The notes under the pieces were generated by a model. The model was not told the DNA's origin, ran no database searches, and was given only the letters and a program-made list of their open reading frames with translations. A program made the translations under genes and the position numbers. Shown piece after piece: positions 1 through 8,200 of a DNA stretch of 64,000 bases. The stretch comes from Variovorax sp. KK3 (GTDB taxonomy: Bacteria > Pseudomonadota > Gammaproteobacteria > Burkholderiales > Burkholderiaceae_C): NCBI RefSeq assembly GCF_001984055.1, contig NZ_LYVO01000001.1:1-64000 (forward strand). Reading direction: 5' to 3'. Each line of letters begins with the position of its first letter. Position 1 is the first letter of the stretch.

Positions 1-40
1 GCGTGAAGCGCTTGCCGGCCGTGAGGTGGGGGAGGTCCAT
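1..40 (-). CDS. mfd: Transcription-repair coupling factor Mfd, first codons only (cut by window edge)
   Basis: Reading the minus strand from base 40 gives ATG and then M-D-L-P-H-L-T-A-G-K-R-F-T before the window ends. This short start resembles the N-terminus of Mfd in Comamonadaceae. The position, divergent from ispD-ispF, is also where mfd normally sits in this family. Mfd removes stalled RNA polymerase and recruits UvrA. Only 13 codons are visible, so the call rests mainly on gene order and could be wrong. Confidence 0.5.
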   Translation of the reverse strand, partial: MDLPHLTAGKRFT

Positions 41-62
41 GGAATTGCCGGAAAAATGCAGA

Positions 63-90
63 ACACCCCGCGCCGGCCGGCGAGGGGTGT
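63..90. repeat. Near-perfect inverted repeat between mfd and ispD
   Basis: The arms ACACCCC (63-69) and GGGGTGT (84-90) flank an inner CGCCGG/CCGGCG palindrome (71-82). The two halves are separated only by a single mismatched pair (70/83). It lies between the two divergent starts. It could be an operator or a hairpin in the mfd leader. I do not recognise a known regulator site. Confidence 0.45.
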
Positions 91-141
91 GATGCGCGAT
101 TCTAGAATGGCTGCCCTTTTGCCGCTGCGGTCGCCCACCTC

Positions 142-858
142 ATGAATGCCTCACGTCTTTTCGTGTTGATCCCCTGCGCCGGTTCGGGCAGCCGCGCCGG
201 TGGTGCCGGCGCCAAGCAATACCAGCGCATCGCCGGCCGGCCGATGGTGCGGCACACGCTCGATGCGTTTCGTGCGCTGGCCGACCGCTTCGCGGGCATC
301 GCGCTGGTGGTGTCGCCGCACGACCGCGATGTTCAAGCTGCGCTTTCCGACTTCCCCGGCGAGGGCGAGCATCTGCTGCAGGTCGGCGGCGCCACCCGGG
401 CGGCCAGCGTACGCAACGGCCTGCAAGCCTTGAAGCAGGTGGCCGGTGCAGGCCCGCACGACTGGGTGCTTGTGCACGACGCTGCGCGCTGCCTGGTCAC
501 GCCGACCCAGATCGAGGCGCTGATCGCGGCCTGCGAGCACGATGCCGTCGGCGGCCTGCTGGCGCAGCGGCTGGCCGACACGCTCAAGTCCGCATCGCCC
601 GATGGCCGTGTGGCCCACACGCTGACCCGCGCCGACAAGTGGCTGGCGCAGACGCCGCAGATGTTCCGCATCGGAATGCTGCTCGATGCGCTGCAGCGCG
701 CGGGCGACTCGGTGACCGACGAAGCCAGCGCGATCGAGGCGATCGGCCTTGCGCCCTTGCTGGTACCGGGCAGCGCACAGAATTTCAAGCTGACCTTTCC
801 CGAGGACTTCGCGCTGGCCGAAGCCCTGTTGCAGACCCGACGCGCCGTACCCGCATGA
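142..858 (+). CDS. ispD: 2-C-methyl-D-erythritol 4-phosphate cytidylyltransferase
   Basis: IspD transfers CMP from CTP to MEP, the third step of the non-mevalonate isoprenoid pathway in the cytoplasm. The protein has 238 residues, close to the E. coli enzyme (236). The N-terminal nucleotide-binding loop reads [10 protein letters not shown] with R18 and K25 (GAKQY) at the expected CTP-contacting places. The HDAAR motif is at residues 112-116. The second loop residue is Cys where many homologues have Ala, a variant I remember as common in betaproteobacteria. The stop overlaps the ispF start by four bases (ATGA at 855-858), so the two are probably translationally coupled. Confidence 0.95.
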   Translation: MNASRLFVLIPCAGSGSRAGGAGAKQYQRIAGRPMVRHTLDAFRALADRFAGIALVVSPHDRDVQAALSDFPGEGEHLLQVGGATRAASVRNGLQALKQVAGAGPHDWVLVHDAARCLVTPTQIEALIAACEHDAVGGLLAQRLADTLKSASPDGRVAHTLTRADKWLAQTPQMFRIGMLLDALQRAGDSVTDEASAIEAIGLAPLLVPGSAQNFKLTFPEDFALAEALLQTRRAVPA

Positions 859-1340
859 GCAACTTCGACATCCGCATCGGCGAAGGCTGGGACGTTCATC
901 AGCTGGTCGCCGGCCGGAAGCTGATCCTGGGCGGCATCGAGATTCCGCACAGCACCGGCCTGCTCGGGCATTCGGACGCCGACGTGCTGCTGCATGCCAT
1001 CACCGATGCCCTGTTGGGCGCGGCCGGGCTTGGCGACATCGGCCGCCATTTTCCCGACACCGACGCGCAGTTCCGCGGCGCCGATTCGGCCGTGCTGCTG
1101 GCGGAAGCCGCGCGGCGGGTACGGGCGGCGGGATGGCGGATCGGCAATGTCGACAGCACGGTGATTGCACAGGCGCCGAAGCTGGCGCCGCACATTCCCG
1201 GCATGTGCGCTCGCATCGCATCGGCGCTCGAGGTCGAGGCCGGCCAGGTCAACGTCAAGGCCAAGACGGCCGAGAAGCTGGGCCCCGTGGGTGAGGGCCG
1301 GGCCATGGAAGCGCGCGCGGTGGTGATGCTGCACCGCTGA
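855..1340 (+). CDS. ispF: 2-C-methyl-D-erythritol 2,4-cyclodiphosphate synthase
   Basis: IspF cyclises CDP-ME 2-phosphate to MEcPP with loss of CMP; it acts as a trimer with one zinc per active site. The ATG at 855 gives 161 residues, normal for the family. The metal ligands D13 and H15 (GWDVHQ) and H47 (in [10 protein letters not shown]) are all present. The reading frame is open further upstream, but a start there would lie inside ispD and precede the conserved N-terminus. IspE is not in the window, so the pathway is completed elsewhere; Dxr is at 23.3 kb. Confidence 0.96.
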   Translation: MSNFDIRIGEGWDVHQLVAGRKLILGGIEIPHSTGLLGHSDADVLLHAITDALLGAAGLGDIGRHFPDTDAQFRGADSAVLLAEAARRVRAAGWRIGNVDSTVIAQAPKLAPHIPGMCARIASALEVEAGQVNVKAKTAEKLGPVGEGRAMEARAVVMLHR

Positions 1341-1368
1341 AGCGCTGCTTCGCTGGATCGCCGGCTGG

Positions 1369-2847
1369 CTACTTGGCCGTTGGCGCCACCGGGCCTTCCT
1401 GCTTGACCGACGCCGCGCGCGGCATGCGGATGTGCGCGGCCAACCCCCGACCCGGCGTGCTGGTAAGGGCGAAGGTGCCGCCCATTCGCTCGATGTTCTT
1501 GGTCACGATCGACAGGCCCAGCCCGGCGCCGGCCGCCGAGGTGCGTGCCGTGTCGCCACGAAAGAAGGGCTTGCTGAGCTGCGACAGCAGGGCGGGCGCC
1601 ACGCCGGCGCCATGGTCGCGCACCTTGATCAGCACGGCATCGTTGTGGGCTTGCGCCTGGATCGTGATGTCGGCCACCCCGGTGGCGGGCGTCTTGCCGT
1701 AGCGCCGTGCGTTCTCCACCAGATTGGAGATCACGCGCTGCAGTTCGACCTCGTCGGCCATCACGCGAAGATCGGCGGGCACGTCGACGTTGATCTTGAT
1801 GTCCTCGTGGTCCTGCACCGCGTAGACGCAGGCATCGATCACGTCGCGCAGCAGCACGGGCTTGAACTCCACGTGGTCGGGCCGCGCGTAATCGAGGAAC
1901 TTGTCGATGATGGCGTCGAGCTGGGCGATGTCGGCCGCCATGTGCTCGCGGGCGTCTTCGTCGGTGACGCTCATCTCGGTTTCGAGCCGCAGGCGCGCCA
2001 GCGGCGTGCGCAGGTCGTGCGAGATGCCGGCCAGCATCACAGCGCGGTCCTGCTCGATCTTCGCCAATTGGTCGGCCATGCGGTTGAAGCCGACATTGAC
2101 CGCGCGGATCTCGTTGGTGCGCGCGCGCTCGTCGAGCCGATGCGCTTCGTACTCGCCCTCGCGCACCTGCATGGTGGCGCGCGACAGCTGCTTGAGGGGC
2201 AGGTTGATCAGCCGCGTGATGAGCGCCGCGCCAGCCAGCGAGAGCGCCATGGTGGTCACCAGCCACACCAGCCAGGTTCGGCTGCCGAGGCGCGTGAAGC
2301 GGGTCGGGTCGAGCAAGAGCCAGTAGGCGTCGCTCTCGATGGTGAAGCCGATCCACAGGCCGGGCTCGTCGTTGACCCGGCTGGCCACGGTCGTGCCTTC
2401 GCCGAGCCGGTCGATCAGTTCCTCGGTCACGCGCTGGTCGAGCGCGCCGGTGGTGTACGGTGTGAACCGGTCGTTGGGCTCGCGCGGCAGGATGCGCACG
2501 CCTTCCTGGTCGGCCAGCGTCTTGATCAGCGACACGCGGGTGATGGCGTCGGAGTACACCAGCGCGGCGCGGGTCAGGTTGACCAGCGACGCGATCTGGT
2601 GGGCGGTCTGGATGGCACGCGGCTCGTACTCGAGCGCGCGAAAGGTCTGCAGCCAGGCGACCGTGCAGCCGACCAGGAGCAGCACCAGTAGGAAGAAGGT
2701 GCGCCAGAAAAGACTGAGCCCCAGCTGCAGCCTGGGCTTGCGTTTCGGTTGCCCAAGACCCTCGAGCGGACTCGGCAGGGTGACCTGGGGACCGTCTTCG
2801 CCGAAGGGCGTGGGCTGCGTCGTCCTGGGGCCGGGGGAGGCGGCCAC
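1369..2847 (-). CDS. envZ: EnvZ-type osmosensor histidine kinase
   Basis: Inner-membrane sensor kinase of 492 residues. There are two membrane segments (about 43-66 and 191-213) with a periplasmic sensor between them, then HAMP (about 210-262). The H-box ISHDLRTPLARLR carries the phospho-accepting H277. The N-box lies around residue 379, and the G-boxes DHGAG (411-415) and GAGLGL (440-445) form the ATPase domain. It should phosphorylate and dephosphorylate the OmpR encoded 14 bases upstream in the same transcript. The start is a GTG without an obvious Shine-Dalgarno, and about 40 Pro/Gln-rich cytoplasmic residues precede the first membrane segment. The gene is convergent with ispF (28-base gap). 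Confidence 0.93.
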   Translation of the reverse strand: MAASPGPRTTQPTPFGEDGPQVTLPSPLEGLGQPKRKPRLQLGLSLFWRTFFLLVLLLVGCTVAWLQTFRALEYEPRAIQTAHQIASLVNLTRAALVYSDAITRVSLIKTLADQEGVRILPREPNDRFTPYTTGALDQRVTEELIDRLGEGTTVASRVNDEPGLWIGFTIESDAYWLLLDPTRFTRLGSRTWLVWLVTTMALSLAGAALITRLINLPLKQLSRATMQVREGEYEAHRLDERARTNEIRAVNVGFNRMADQLAKIEQDRAVMLAGISHDLRTPLARLRLETEMSVTDEDAREHMAADIAQLDAIIDKFLDYARPDHVEFKPVLLRDVIDACVYAVQDHEDIKINVDVPADLRVMADEVELQRVISNLVENARRYGKTPATGVADITIQAQAHNDAVLIKVRDHGAGVAPALLSQLSKPFFRGDTARTSAAGAGLGLSIVTKNIERMGGTFALTSTPGRGLAAHIRMPRAASVKQEGPVAPTAK

Positions 2848-2861
2848 GAAAAACCGGCGCC

Positions 2862-3593
2862 TCAGGTCGTGCCGTCCGGCACGAACACGTAGCCGACGCC
2901 CCAGACGGTCTGGATGTAGCGCGGCTGTGCGGCGTCGGACTCGACCAGCTTGCGCAGGCGCGAGATCTGCACGTCGAGGCTGCGGTCGAAGGGCTCGAAC
3001 TCGCGGCCGCGGGCCAGCTGCGCCAGCTTTTCACGGGACAGCGGTTGGCGCGGATGCCGCACCAGTGCCTTGAGCATCGCGAACTCGCCGGTGGTCAGCG
3101 ACAGCTCTTCACCGTCCTTCTTGAGCGTGCGCGAACCCAGGTCGAAGCTGAAGGGGCCGAAGTTGACCGTCTCGTTGTCGGTGGAGGGCGCACCGGGCGC
3201 CTCCAGCGGCGGACGGCGGCGCAGCACGGCATGCACGCGGGCCAGCAGCTCGCGGGGGTTGAAGGGCTTGCCCAGGTAATCGTCCGCACCGACCTCCAGG
3301 CCGACGATGCGGTCCACGTCCTCGCCCTTGGCGGTGAGCATGATGATGGGCGTGCGGTCGTTGGCAGCGCGCAGGCGGCGGCAGACCGAGAGGCCGTCCT
3401 CGCCGGGCATCATGAGGTCGAGCACGATCAGGTCGACCGTGTCGCGAAGCAGGATGCGGTTGAGCGCCTTGCCGTCTTCCGCCACGATGACCTCGAATCC
3501 TTCCTGGGTCAGGTAGCGGCGCAGCAGGTCGCGGATGCGTGCGTCGTCGTCGACGATCACGATCTTGTCTGTGCGAGCGGGTGATTGATTCAT
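2862..3593 (-). CDS. ompR: OmpR-family response regulator
   Basis: DNA-binding response regulator of 243 residues from the ATG at 3593. The receiver domain (about 9-125) has the acidic pocket at residues 15-17 (DDD), the phospho-acceptor D59 (VLDLMMPGEDG), the switch T87 and K109. The C-terminal winged helix (about 148-240) ends in the typical RYIQTVWGVGYVF stretch. The frame stays open 18 codons further upstream, but the conserved N-terminus begins at this Met. Together with EnvZ it probably controls porins and the envelope stress response. The spacer upstream contains GTTACAAA-type repeats that may be its own binding sites. Confidence 0.95.
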   Translation of the reverse strand: MNQSPARTDKIVIVDDDARIRDLLRRYLTQEGFEVIVAEDGKALNRILLRDTVDLIVLDLMMPGEDGLSVCRRLRAANDRTPIIMLTAKGEDVDRIVGLEVGADDYLGKPFNPRELLARVHAVLRRRPPLEAPGAPSTDNETVNFGPFSFDLGSRTLKKDGEELSLTTGEFAMLKALVRHPRQPLSREKLAQLARGREFEPFDRSLDVQISRLRKLVESDAAQPRYIQTVWGVGYVFVPDGTT

Positions 3594-3608
3594 TTCTACA
3601 ACGCCGAA

Positions 3609-3688
3609 TTTGTAACAGTGCCGATTTTGAGGGGGATACGGGATCACTGAGGGCTCTTTTTGTAATGCTTTGACACTAAGTTACAAAA
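3609..3688. promoter_or_regulatory. Putative OmpR-binding half-sites upstream of ompR
   Basis: Three copies of an eight-base word occur: TTTGTAAC (3609-3616), TTTGTAAT (3659-3666) and its inverted form GTTACAAA (3680-3687). The last two form a palindrome with eight-base arms (TTTTGTAA/TTACAAAA) and a 15-base spacer. GTTACA is the core of known enterobacterial OmpR boxes, so autoregulation is plausible. A perfect -35 hexamer TTGACA (3670-3675) lies between the arms on the plus strand but has no good -10, as might be expected for an activator-dependent promoter. This is inference. Confidence 0.4.
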
Positions 3689-3767
3689 CTTGCGGGCGCT
3701 AGCCGTCTGGACGTTTGCCCTACAAGCGGGAGTGGCACAGTCACTCTGAGTCCGTCAATACCCATCC

Positions 3768-4127
3768 ATGAAACTCGCACTTTTCAGCTCTTCCGTCCTG
3801 CTCGTGTGCTGCTCCTTGACCGCGCAAGCGGAGCCCTGGGGGTTCTTCAAGGTGGGGGACAGGCAGAAAGCCGAGGTCCGCAGCGAGGTGCGCGATGCGG
3901 TCGAGGCGCACCGTGCCGAGAAGCGCGAGGAAGTTCGGCGGCAGGAAGCAGCGGCGGGGCGCCGGCTCACGCCGGCCGAATTGGCCGAGTTGCGGCAGCA
4001 GGTGCGCCAGCAATGGGTACCGCGGCAACCGGAGTTGATCCAGTCGGCAGAATCGCACCCGGCGGAGCGCATGATGCCGCCTCCCGGCAGCAACTTGTTG
4101 ACGACGCCGCGCAGTCAGCGCCCGTGA
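3768..4127 (+). CDS. Small exported protein of unknown function
   Basis: 119 residues. The N-terminus MKLALFSSSVLLVCCSLTAQA is a clear Sec signal peptide with likely cleavage after about residue 21. The mature part (about 98 residues) begins EPWGFFKVGDRQKAEVR, then a charged, helix-prone middle rich in Arg, Glu and Ala, and a Pro/Ser tail. I do not recognise a family. It is divergent from ompR across the spacer with OmpR-like sites and lies 58 bases before the SIMPL-domain gene on the same strand. A periplasmic, possibly OmpR-controlled, role is conceivable but not shown. Confidence 0.75.
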   Translation: MKLALFSSSVLLVCCSLTAQAEPWGFFKVGDRQKAEVRSEVRDAVEAHRAEKREEVRRQEAAAGRRLTPAELAELRQQVRQQWVPRQPELIQSAESHPAERMMPPPGSNLLTTPRSQRP

Positions 4128-4185
4128 GCGCGCGGCCCGCGAGGGCCTGCCGCTCCTTTTATTTCACCAACGAAAAGAACCCAGC

Positions 4186-4899
4186 TTGAAGAAGATCAAG
4201 AGCATGGCGGCGTGCGCCGCATTCATGACGTTGAGCACCGGTGCCGCCATGGCCCAGAGCGCGCCTTGGACCCCGCCGCAGAACGTGCTGCAGCTGTCGG
4301 CCACCGGCACGGTGGAGGCCCAACAGGACCTGCTGTCGATGACGCTCAGTACCACGCGCGATGCACCCGATGCAGCCACGGTGCAGACGCAGCTCAAGAC
4401 CGCCCTCGACGCCGCGCTGGCCGAGGCGAAGAAGAATGCGCAGCCGGGGTTGCTCGACGTGCGCACCGGCAACTTCAGCCTGTCGCCGCGCTACACGCGC
4501 GACGGAAAGATCACCGGCTGGCAAGGCACCACCGAGCTGGTACTGGAAGGCAGGGACTTTCCCCGCATCACGCAGACGGCCGGGCGTATTTCCACGCTGA
4601 CCGTCGGCGGCATCGGATTCGGGCTGAGTCGCGAGGAACGCGCCAAGGTCGAAACCGAGGCGCAGACCATCGCTATCGACAACTTCAAGCAGAAGGCGGC
4701 CGAACTGGCCAAGGGTTTCGGTTTCGGTGGCTATACGCTGCGGGAGGTGTCGGTCAACGCCAGCCAAGGTGGCCCGATCCGTCCGCGGATGATGGCAGCC
4801 GAGGCGTCGTCGAAGATGGCGTTCGATGCGGCGGTGCCGGTAGAGGCCGGCAAGACCGCCGTGGTCGTCAACGTCTCGGGCTCGGTGCAGCTGAAGTAG
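4186..4899 (+). CDS. SIMPL-domain (DUF541) periplasmic protein
   Basis: 237 residues with a Sec signal peptide (KKIKSMAACAAFMTLSTGA, cleavage probably after AMA at about 23). The mature protein has the features of the SIMPL/DUF541 family: an N-terminal 'LQLSATGTVEA' strand and a middle strand carrying the 'YTRDGKITGWQGTTEL' element. A C-terminal section 'VNVSGSVQLK' completes the pattern. E. coli YggE, the best-studied relative, is linked to oxidative-stress tolerance; the biochemical role is unknown. The chosen TTG start supplies the positive charges of the signal peptide. The next ATG (4204) would remove them. Confidence 0.85.
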   Translation: MKKIKSMAACAAFMTLSTGAAMAQSAPWTPPQNVLQLSATGTVEAQQDLLSMTLSTTRDAPDAATVQTQLKTALDAALAEAKKNAQPGLLDVRTGNFSLSPRYTRDGKITGWQGTTELVLEGRDFPRITQTAGRISTLTVGGIGFGLSREERAKVETEAQTIAIDNFKQKAAELAKGFGFGGYTLREVSVNASQGGPIRPRMMAAEASSKMAFDAAVPVEAGKTAVVVNVSGSVQLK

Positions 4900-4904
4900 T
4901 CGGC

Positions 4905-5030
4905 GGCCGCTGGGCCACCTCAGAGGCTGTGCGGCGGCAAGTCGGCCGCCGCCGGACCGCCCCAAGGCGGCCGAGCCTCCCCTCGGGGTGGAGTACACGC
5001 AGCGTAGCGAAGTGAAAAGCCGGGGCCCTA
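4905..5030. repeat. GC-rich dispersed-repeat-like spacer between the SIMPL gene and bdhA
   Basis: The gap between two convergent genes holds several overlapping inverted repeats (for example a CGGCGGC/GCCGCCG pair near 4932-4957 and CCCCTCGGGG near 4980-4989). A tail 'acgcagcgtagcgaagtg' follows at 4997-5014. This layout, a CCCCTCGGGG hairpin followed by a 'cgcagcg...gcgaagtg' tail, resembles an intergenic repeat I recall as scattered through Comamonadaceae chromosomes. Only one copy is clear in this window, so the repeat nature rests on memory. It may also act as a bidirectional terminator. Confidence 0.45.
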
Positions 5031-5031
5031 T

Positions 5032-5802
5032 TTACTGCGCGGTCCAGCCCCCGTCGACTTGCCAGGCGACGCCTCGCACCTGATCGGCCGTCGGCGAGCA
5101 CAGGAAGACGGCCAAGCCGCCCAATTGCTCGACCGTGGTGAACTGCAGCGAGGGTTGCTTCTCTCCGAGCAGGTCCTTCTGGGCTTGCTCGATTGAAATG
5201 CCTTCACGCGAGGAGCGATCGTCGATCTGCTTTTGAACCAGCGGCGTCAGCACCCACCCCGGGCAGATGGCATTGCAGGTCACGCCGGTGGTCGCAGTTT
5301 CGAGCGCCACCGACTTGGTGAGTCCGACGATGCCGTGCTTGGCTGCGACGTAGGCCGACTTCTGAGCAGACGCCACGAGGCCGTGCGCAGAAGCGATGTT
5401 GATGATCCGGCCCCAATTCGTTTTGCGCATGTCGGGCACCGCGAGGCGGGTCGTGTGGAAGGCGCTGGTGAGGTTGATGGCGATCACTGCGTCCCAACGC
5501 TCGACCGGAAAGTCCTCGACCTTCGCGACGTGCTGGATGCCGGCGTTGTTCACGAGCACGTCGACGCGGCCGAACTTCGAGGCGCTGAACTTCATCATGT
5601 CCTCGATGTCCGATGGCTTGCTCATGTCGGCGCCGTGGTATTCGACCTCGACGCCGAGCGCGGCGATTTCGGCTTTGGGCCCTTCGGCGTCGCCGAAGCC
5701 GTTGAGCACGATGTTCGCGCCTTGTTGGGCCAGCGCCTTCGCGATGCCGAGCCCAATGCCACTGGTGGACCCCGTGACAAGCGCGGTTTTGCCTTTGAGC
5801 AT
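5032..5802 (-). CDS. bdhA: 3-hydroxybutyrate dehydrogenase
   Basis: Short-chain dehydrogenase of 256 residues that oxidises D-3-hydroxybutyrate to acetoacetate with NAD+, a step in polyhydroxybutyrate breakdown. The cofactor loop VTGSTSGIG (about 9-17), the NNAG motif (85-88), S138, Y151 and K155 (SAYVAAKHG) are all present. The C-terminal GVAWQVDGGWTAQ is typical of BdhA. The ATG at 5802 is preferred over an in-frame TTG three codons upstream because GGAG lies ten bases from the ATG but only one from the TTG. PhaR at 8.9 kb shows the polymer cycle is present. Confidence 0.92.
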   Translation of the reverse strand: MLKGKTALVTGSTSGIGLGIAKALAQQGANIVLNGFGDAEGPKAEIAALGVEVEYHGADMSKPSDIEDMMKFSASKFGRVDVLVNNAGIQHVAKVEDFPVERWDAVIAINLTSAFHTTRLAVPDMRKTNWGRIINIASAHGLVASAQKSAYVAAKHGIVGLTKSVALETATTGVTCNAICPGWVLTPLVQKQIDDRSSREGISIEQAQKDLLGEKQPSLQFTTVEQLGGLAVFLCSPTADQVRGVAWQVDGGWTAQ

Positions 5803-5917
5803 GATGGTCAATCTCCGGATGAATTAGGATGCAGCGAACCCATTATCTTCATCGCGTCTCACTCCGTTTCATGATCGAGTTCTTCGTCAGTCGCGCCGCC
5901 CGAAAGGGGGCGATCGA

Positions 5918-8152
5918 GTGAAGCGCGATCAGCCCGGCATGTCGATGTCCGGCGCGTCCGTGGTCGACTATCCCTTGTCGGCGGCGACCGCGGAGCGCGC
6001 ACCCGTACAGGCGAACATGCTGGCGCGGGCCCGTGCTTTCGCCGAGCCGCTGATTGCCGACGAGACACTCGACACCGGCGAGAACACGTTGGCGCATGCC
6101 GATGCCGTGGCCACCGTCGTGGCTGCGATGGGCGGGTCCGAAGCCATGCAGGCGGCCAGCTACCTGGTCTATTCCTGCCAGCACCTGAACCGTCCGCTGG
6201 AGGTCATCGCCAAGGTCTTCGGCGACAACTTCGCCGCGCTCGCGGTCGAGACGACCAAGCTGGTGCACGTGCAGAAACAGGCACGTTCGGCCACCGCCAG
6301 CGCGCACCTGTCCGACGACACCGGCACGCAGACCGAGAACGTGCGCAAGATGCTGCTCGCCTTTTCGCGCGACCTGCGCGTGGTGATGCTGCGGCTGGCG
6401 TCGCGTTTGCAGACGCTGCGCTACGCGGCTGCGAGCAAGCAGCCCGTGCCCGAAGGCGTGGCGCGCGAGTCGTTGCAGGTGTTCGCACCGCTGGCGAACC
6501 GGCTGGGCATCTGGCAGGTCAAGTGGGAGATCGAGGACCTGTCGTTCCGCTTTCTCGAGCCCGAAACCTACAAGCTGATCGCGCGCCTGCTCGACGAGAA
6601 GCGAATCGAGCGCGAAGGGTACGTAGAGCAGTTGCGTTCGCGCCTCGAACGCGAGTTGGCAGGCGAAGGCGTCAAAGCCACCGTGCAGGGCCGGCCGAAG
6701 AACATTTACAGCATCGTCAAGAAGATGCGCGGCAAGTCACTGGACTTTGCTCAGGTGTTCGACATCCTGGCGCTGCGCGTGGTGGTTGCCGACGTGAAAG
6801 ACTGCTATGCGGCGCTGGCCTGGGTGCATTCGCATTTCCAGCCGATCACCGAGGAGTTCGACGACTACATCGCACGGCCCAAGCCCAATGGCTACCAGTC
6901 GCTGCACACGGTCGTGCGCGAGGTGGTCGGCGGCCATGTCGGCAAGCCCATCGAGATCCAGATCCGTACCCAGGAGATGCACGACCATGCAGAGCACGGC
7001 GTGGCGGCCCATTGGGCCTACAAGGAAGCGGGGCAGAAGGGCTATGCGGGCGTGTGGGCGGGCGGCGAGTACGACGCGAAGATCGCGGTGCTTCGGCAAC
7101 TGCTGGCGTGGGAGCGCGACCTGTCGGGCGGCTCGCAGGGGCAGGGGCTTTTCGACGATCGCATCTATGTGCTGACGCCCGATGCGGCGATCGTCGAACT
7201 GCCGCAGGGCGCCACGGCGGTCGACTTTGCCTATTCGGTGCACACCAGCTTGGGCCACCGCTGTCGTGGAGCGCGGGTCGACGGTGCGATGGTGCCGTTG
7301 AACACGCCGCTGCAGAACGGGCAAACGGTCGAGATCATCGCCACCAAGGAAGGCGGGCCGTCGCGCGACTGGCTCAACGCGGAGCTCGGCTATCTGGTCA
7401 GCCATCGGGCGCGCGCCAAGGTGCGTGCCTGGTTCAATGCGCAGATCACGCACGAGACGGTGGCGCGCGGCCGCGAGGCAGTCGAGAAGGTGCTTCAGCG
7501 CGAAGGCAGGACGGCGCTGAAGCTCGACGACCTGGCTTCGCAGCTGGGCTTCAAGTCGTCCGAGCAGTTGTTCGAGGTGGTGGGCAAGGACGAGTTTTCT
7601 CTCCGCAACATCGAGGTGCTGCTGCGCCCGCCTCCTGAGCCCGTGCCGTCGCCGGAAGACGGCGTGGTCATCAAGAAGGCGCGTTCCGGCACCAGCTCCG
7701 GCAAGGGCGGGGTGCTGGTGGTCGGTGTGTCGTCGTTGATGACGCAGCTCGCCAAATGCTGCAAGCCGGCGCCGCCGGATGCGATTCGCGGCTTCGTCAC
7801 GCGGGGGCACGGCGTCAGCATCCACCGCGCTGACTGCAGCAGCTTTCGCGTGATGGCGACGCGCGATGGTGAACGCGTGATCGACGTCGAATGGGGCGAG
7901 CCACGCGCCGGCGACGCGTCGGTGTATGCGGTCGACGTGGCGGTCGAGGCGACCGATCGCCAAGGCCTGCTGCGGGACATCTCCGACGTCTTCGCGCGCG
8001 AGAAGATGAACGTGATCGGCGTGCAGACGCAGTCCGTCAAGGGCACGGCCTGGATGACCTTCACGATCGAGATCGGCGACGCCGCAAGGCTTGCACAGGT
8101 GCTTGCCGTGGCTGCAGCAGTGCCCGGCGTGCGATCTGCTCGGCGTCGCTGA
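5918..8152 (+). CDS. relA: GTP pyrophosphokinase RelA (synthetase-only long RSH protein)
   Basis: 744-residue (p)ppGpp synthetase of the stringent response. The N-terminal HD hydrolase region is degenerate: around residues 79-92 it reads SYLVYSCQHLNR where active enzymes carry a His-Asp/Glu-Asp metal motif. The synthetase domain (about 240-360) carries EFDD at 313-316, the acidic signature of RelA, where SpoT/Rel have RFKD. TGS (about 413-472), a Cys-Cys zinc-finger region (C613/C614) and a C-terminal ACT domain (from about 667) follow. A bifunctional SpoT should therefore exist elsewhere. The GTG start follows a GAAAGGGGG purine stretch; ATGs at codons 8 and 10 are alternatives. Confidence 0.93.
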   Translation: MKRDQPGMSMSGASVVDYPLSAATAERAPVQANMLARARAFAEPLIADETLDTGENTLAHADAVATVVAAMGGSEAMQAASYLVYSCQHLNRPLEVIAKVFGDNFAALAVETTKLVHVQKQARSATASAHLSDDTGTQTENVRKMLLAFSRDLRVVMLRLASRLQTLRYAAASKQPVPEGVARESLQVFAPLANRLGIWQVKWEIEDLSFRFLEPETYKLIARLLDEKRIEREGYVEQLRSRLERELAGEGVKATVQGRPKNIYSIVKKMRGKSLDFAQVFDILALRVVVADVKDCYAALAWVHSHFQPITEEFDDYIARPKPNGYQSLHTVVREVVGGHVGKPIEIQIRTQEMHDHAEHGVAAHWAYKEAGQKGYAGVWAGGEYDAKIAVLRQLLAWERDLSGGSQGQGLFDDRIYVLTPDAAIVELPQGATAVDFAYSVHTSLGHRCRGARVDGAMVPLNTPLQNGQTVEIIATKEGGPSRDWLNAELGYLVSHRARAKVRAWFNAQITHETVARGREAVEKVLQREGRTALKLDDLASQLGFKSSEQLFEVVGKDEFSLRNIEVLLRPPPEPVPSPEDGVVIKKARSGTSSGKGGVLVVGVSSLMTQLAKCCKPAPPDAIRGFVTRGHGVSIHRADCSSFRVMATRDGERVIDVEWGEPRAGDASVYAVDVAVEATDRQGLLRDISDVFAREKMNVIGVQTQSVKGTAWMTFTIEIGDAARLAQVLAVAAAVPGVRSARRR

Positions 8153-8174
8153 AAAAGAGCGTCGCGCGGCCTGC

Positions 8175-8180
8175 TATACT
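8175..8180 (+). promoter_or_regulatory. -10 element (TATACT) of the tRNA-Val promoter
   Basis: TATACT lies 20 bases before the 5' end of the tRNA, a normal distance for a stable-RNA promoter. The -35 region is weak by eye. Confidence 0.5.
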
Positions 8181-8200
8181 CCGGCCTCTCGAACGAACTC

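Noticed and set aside
899..3034. A 711-residue minus-strand frame crossing ispF, envZ and ompR
   Set aside because: Runs out of frame through three well-supported genes; low-complexity Arg/Ala translation.
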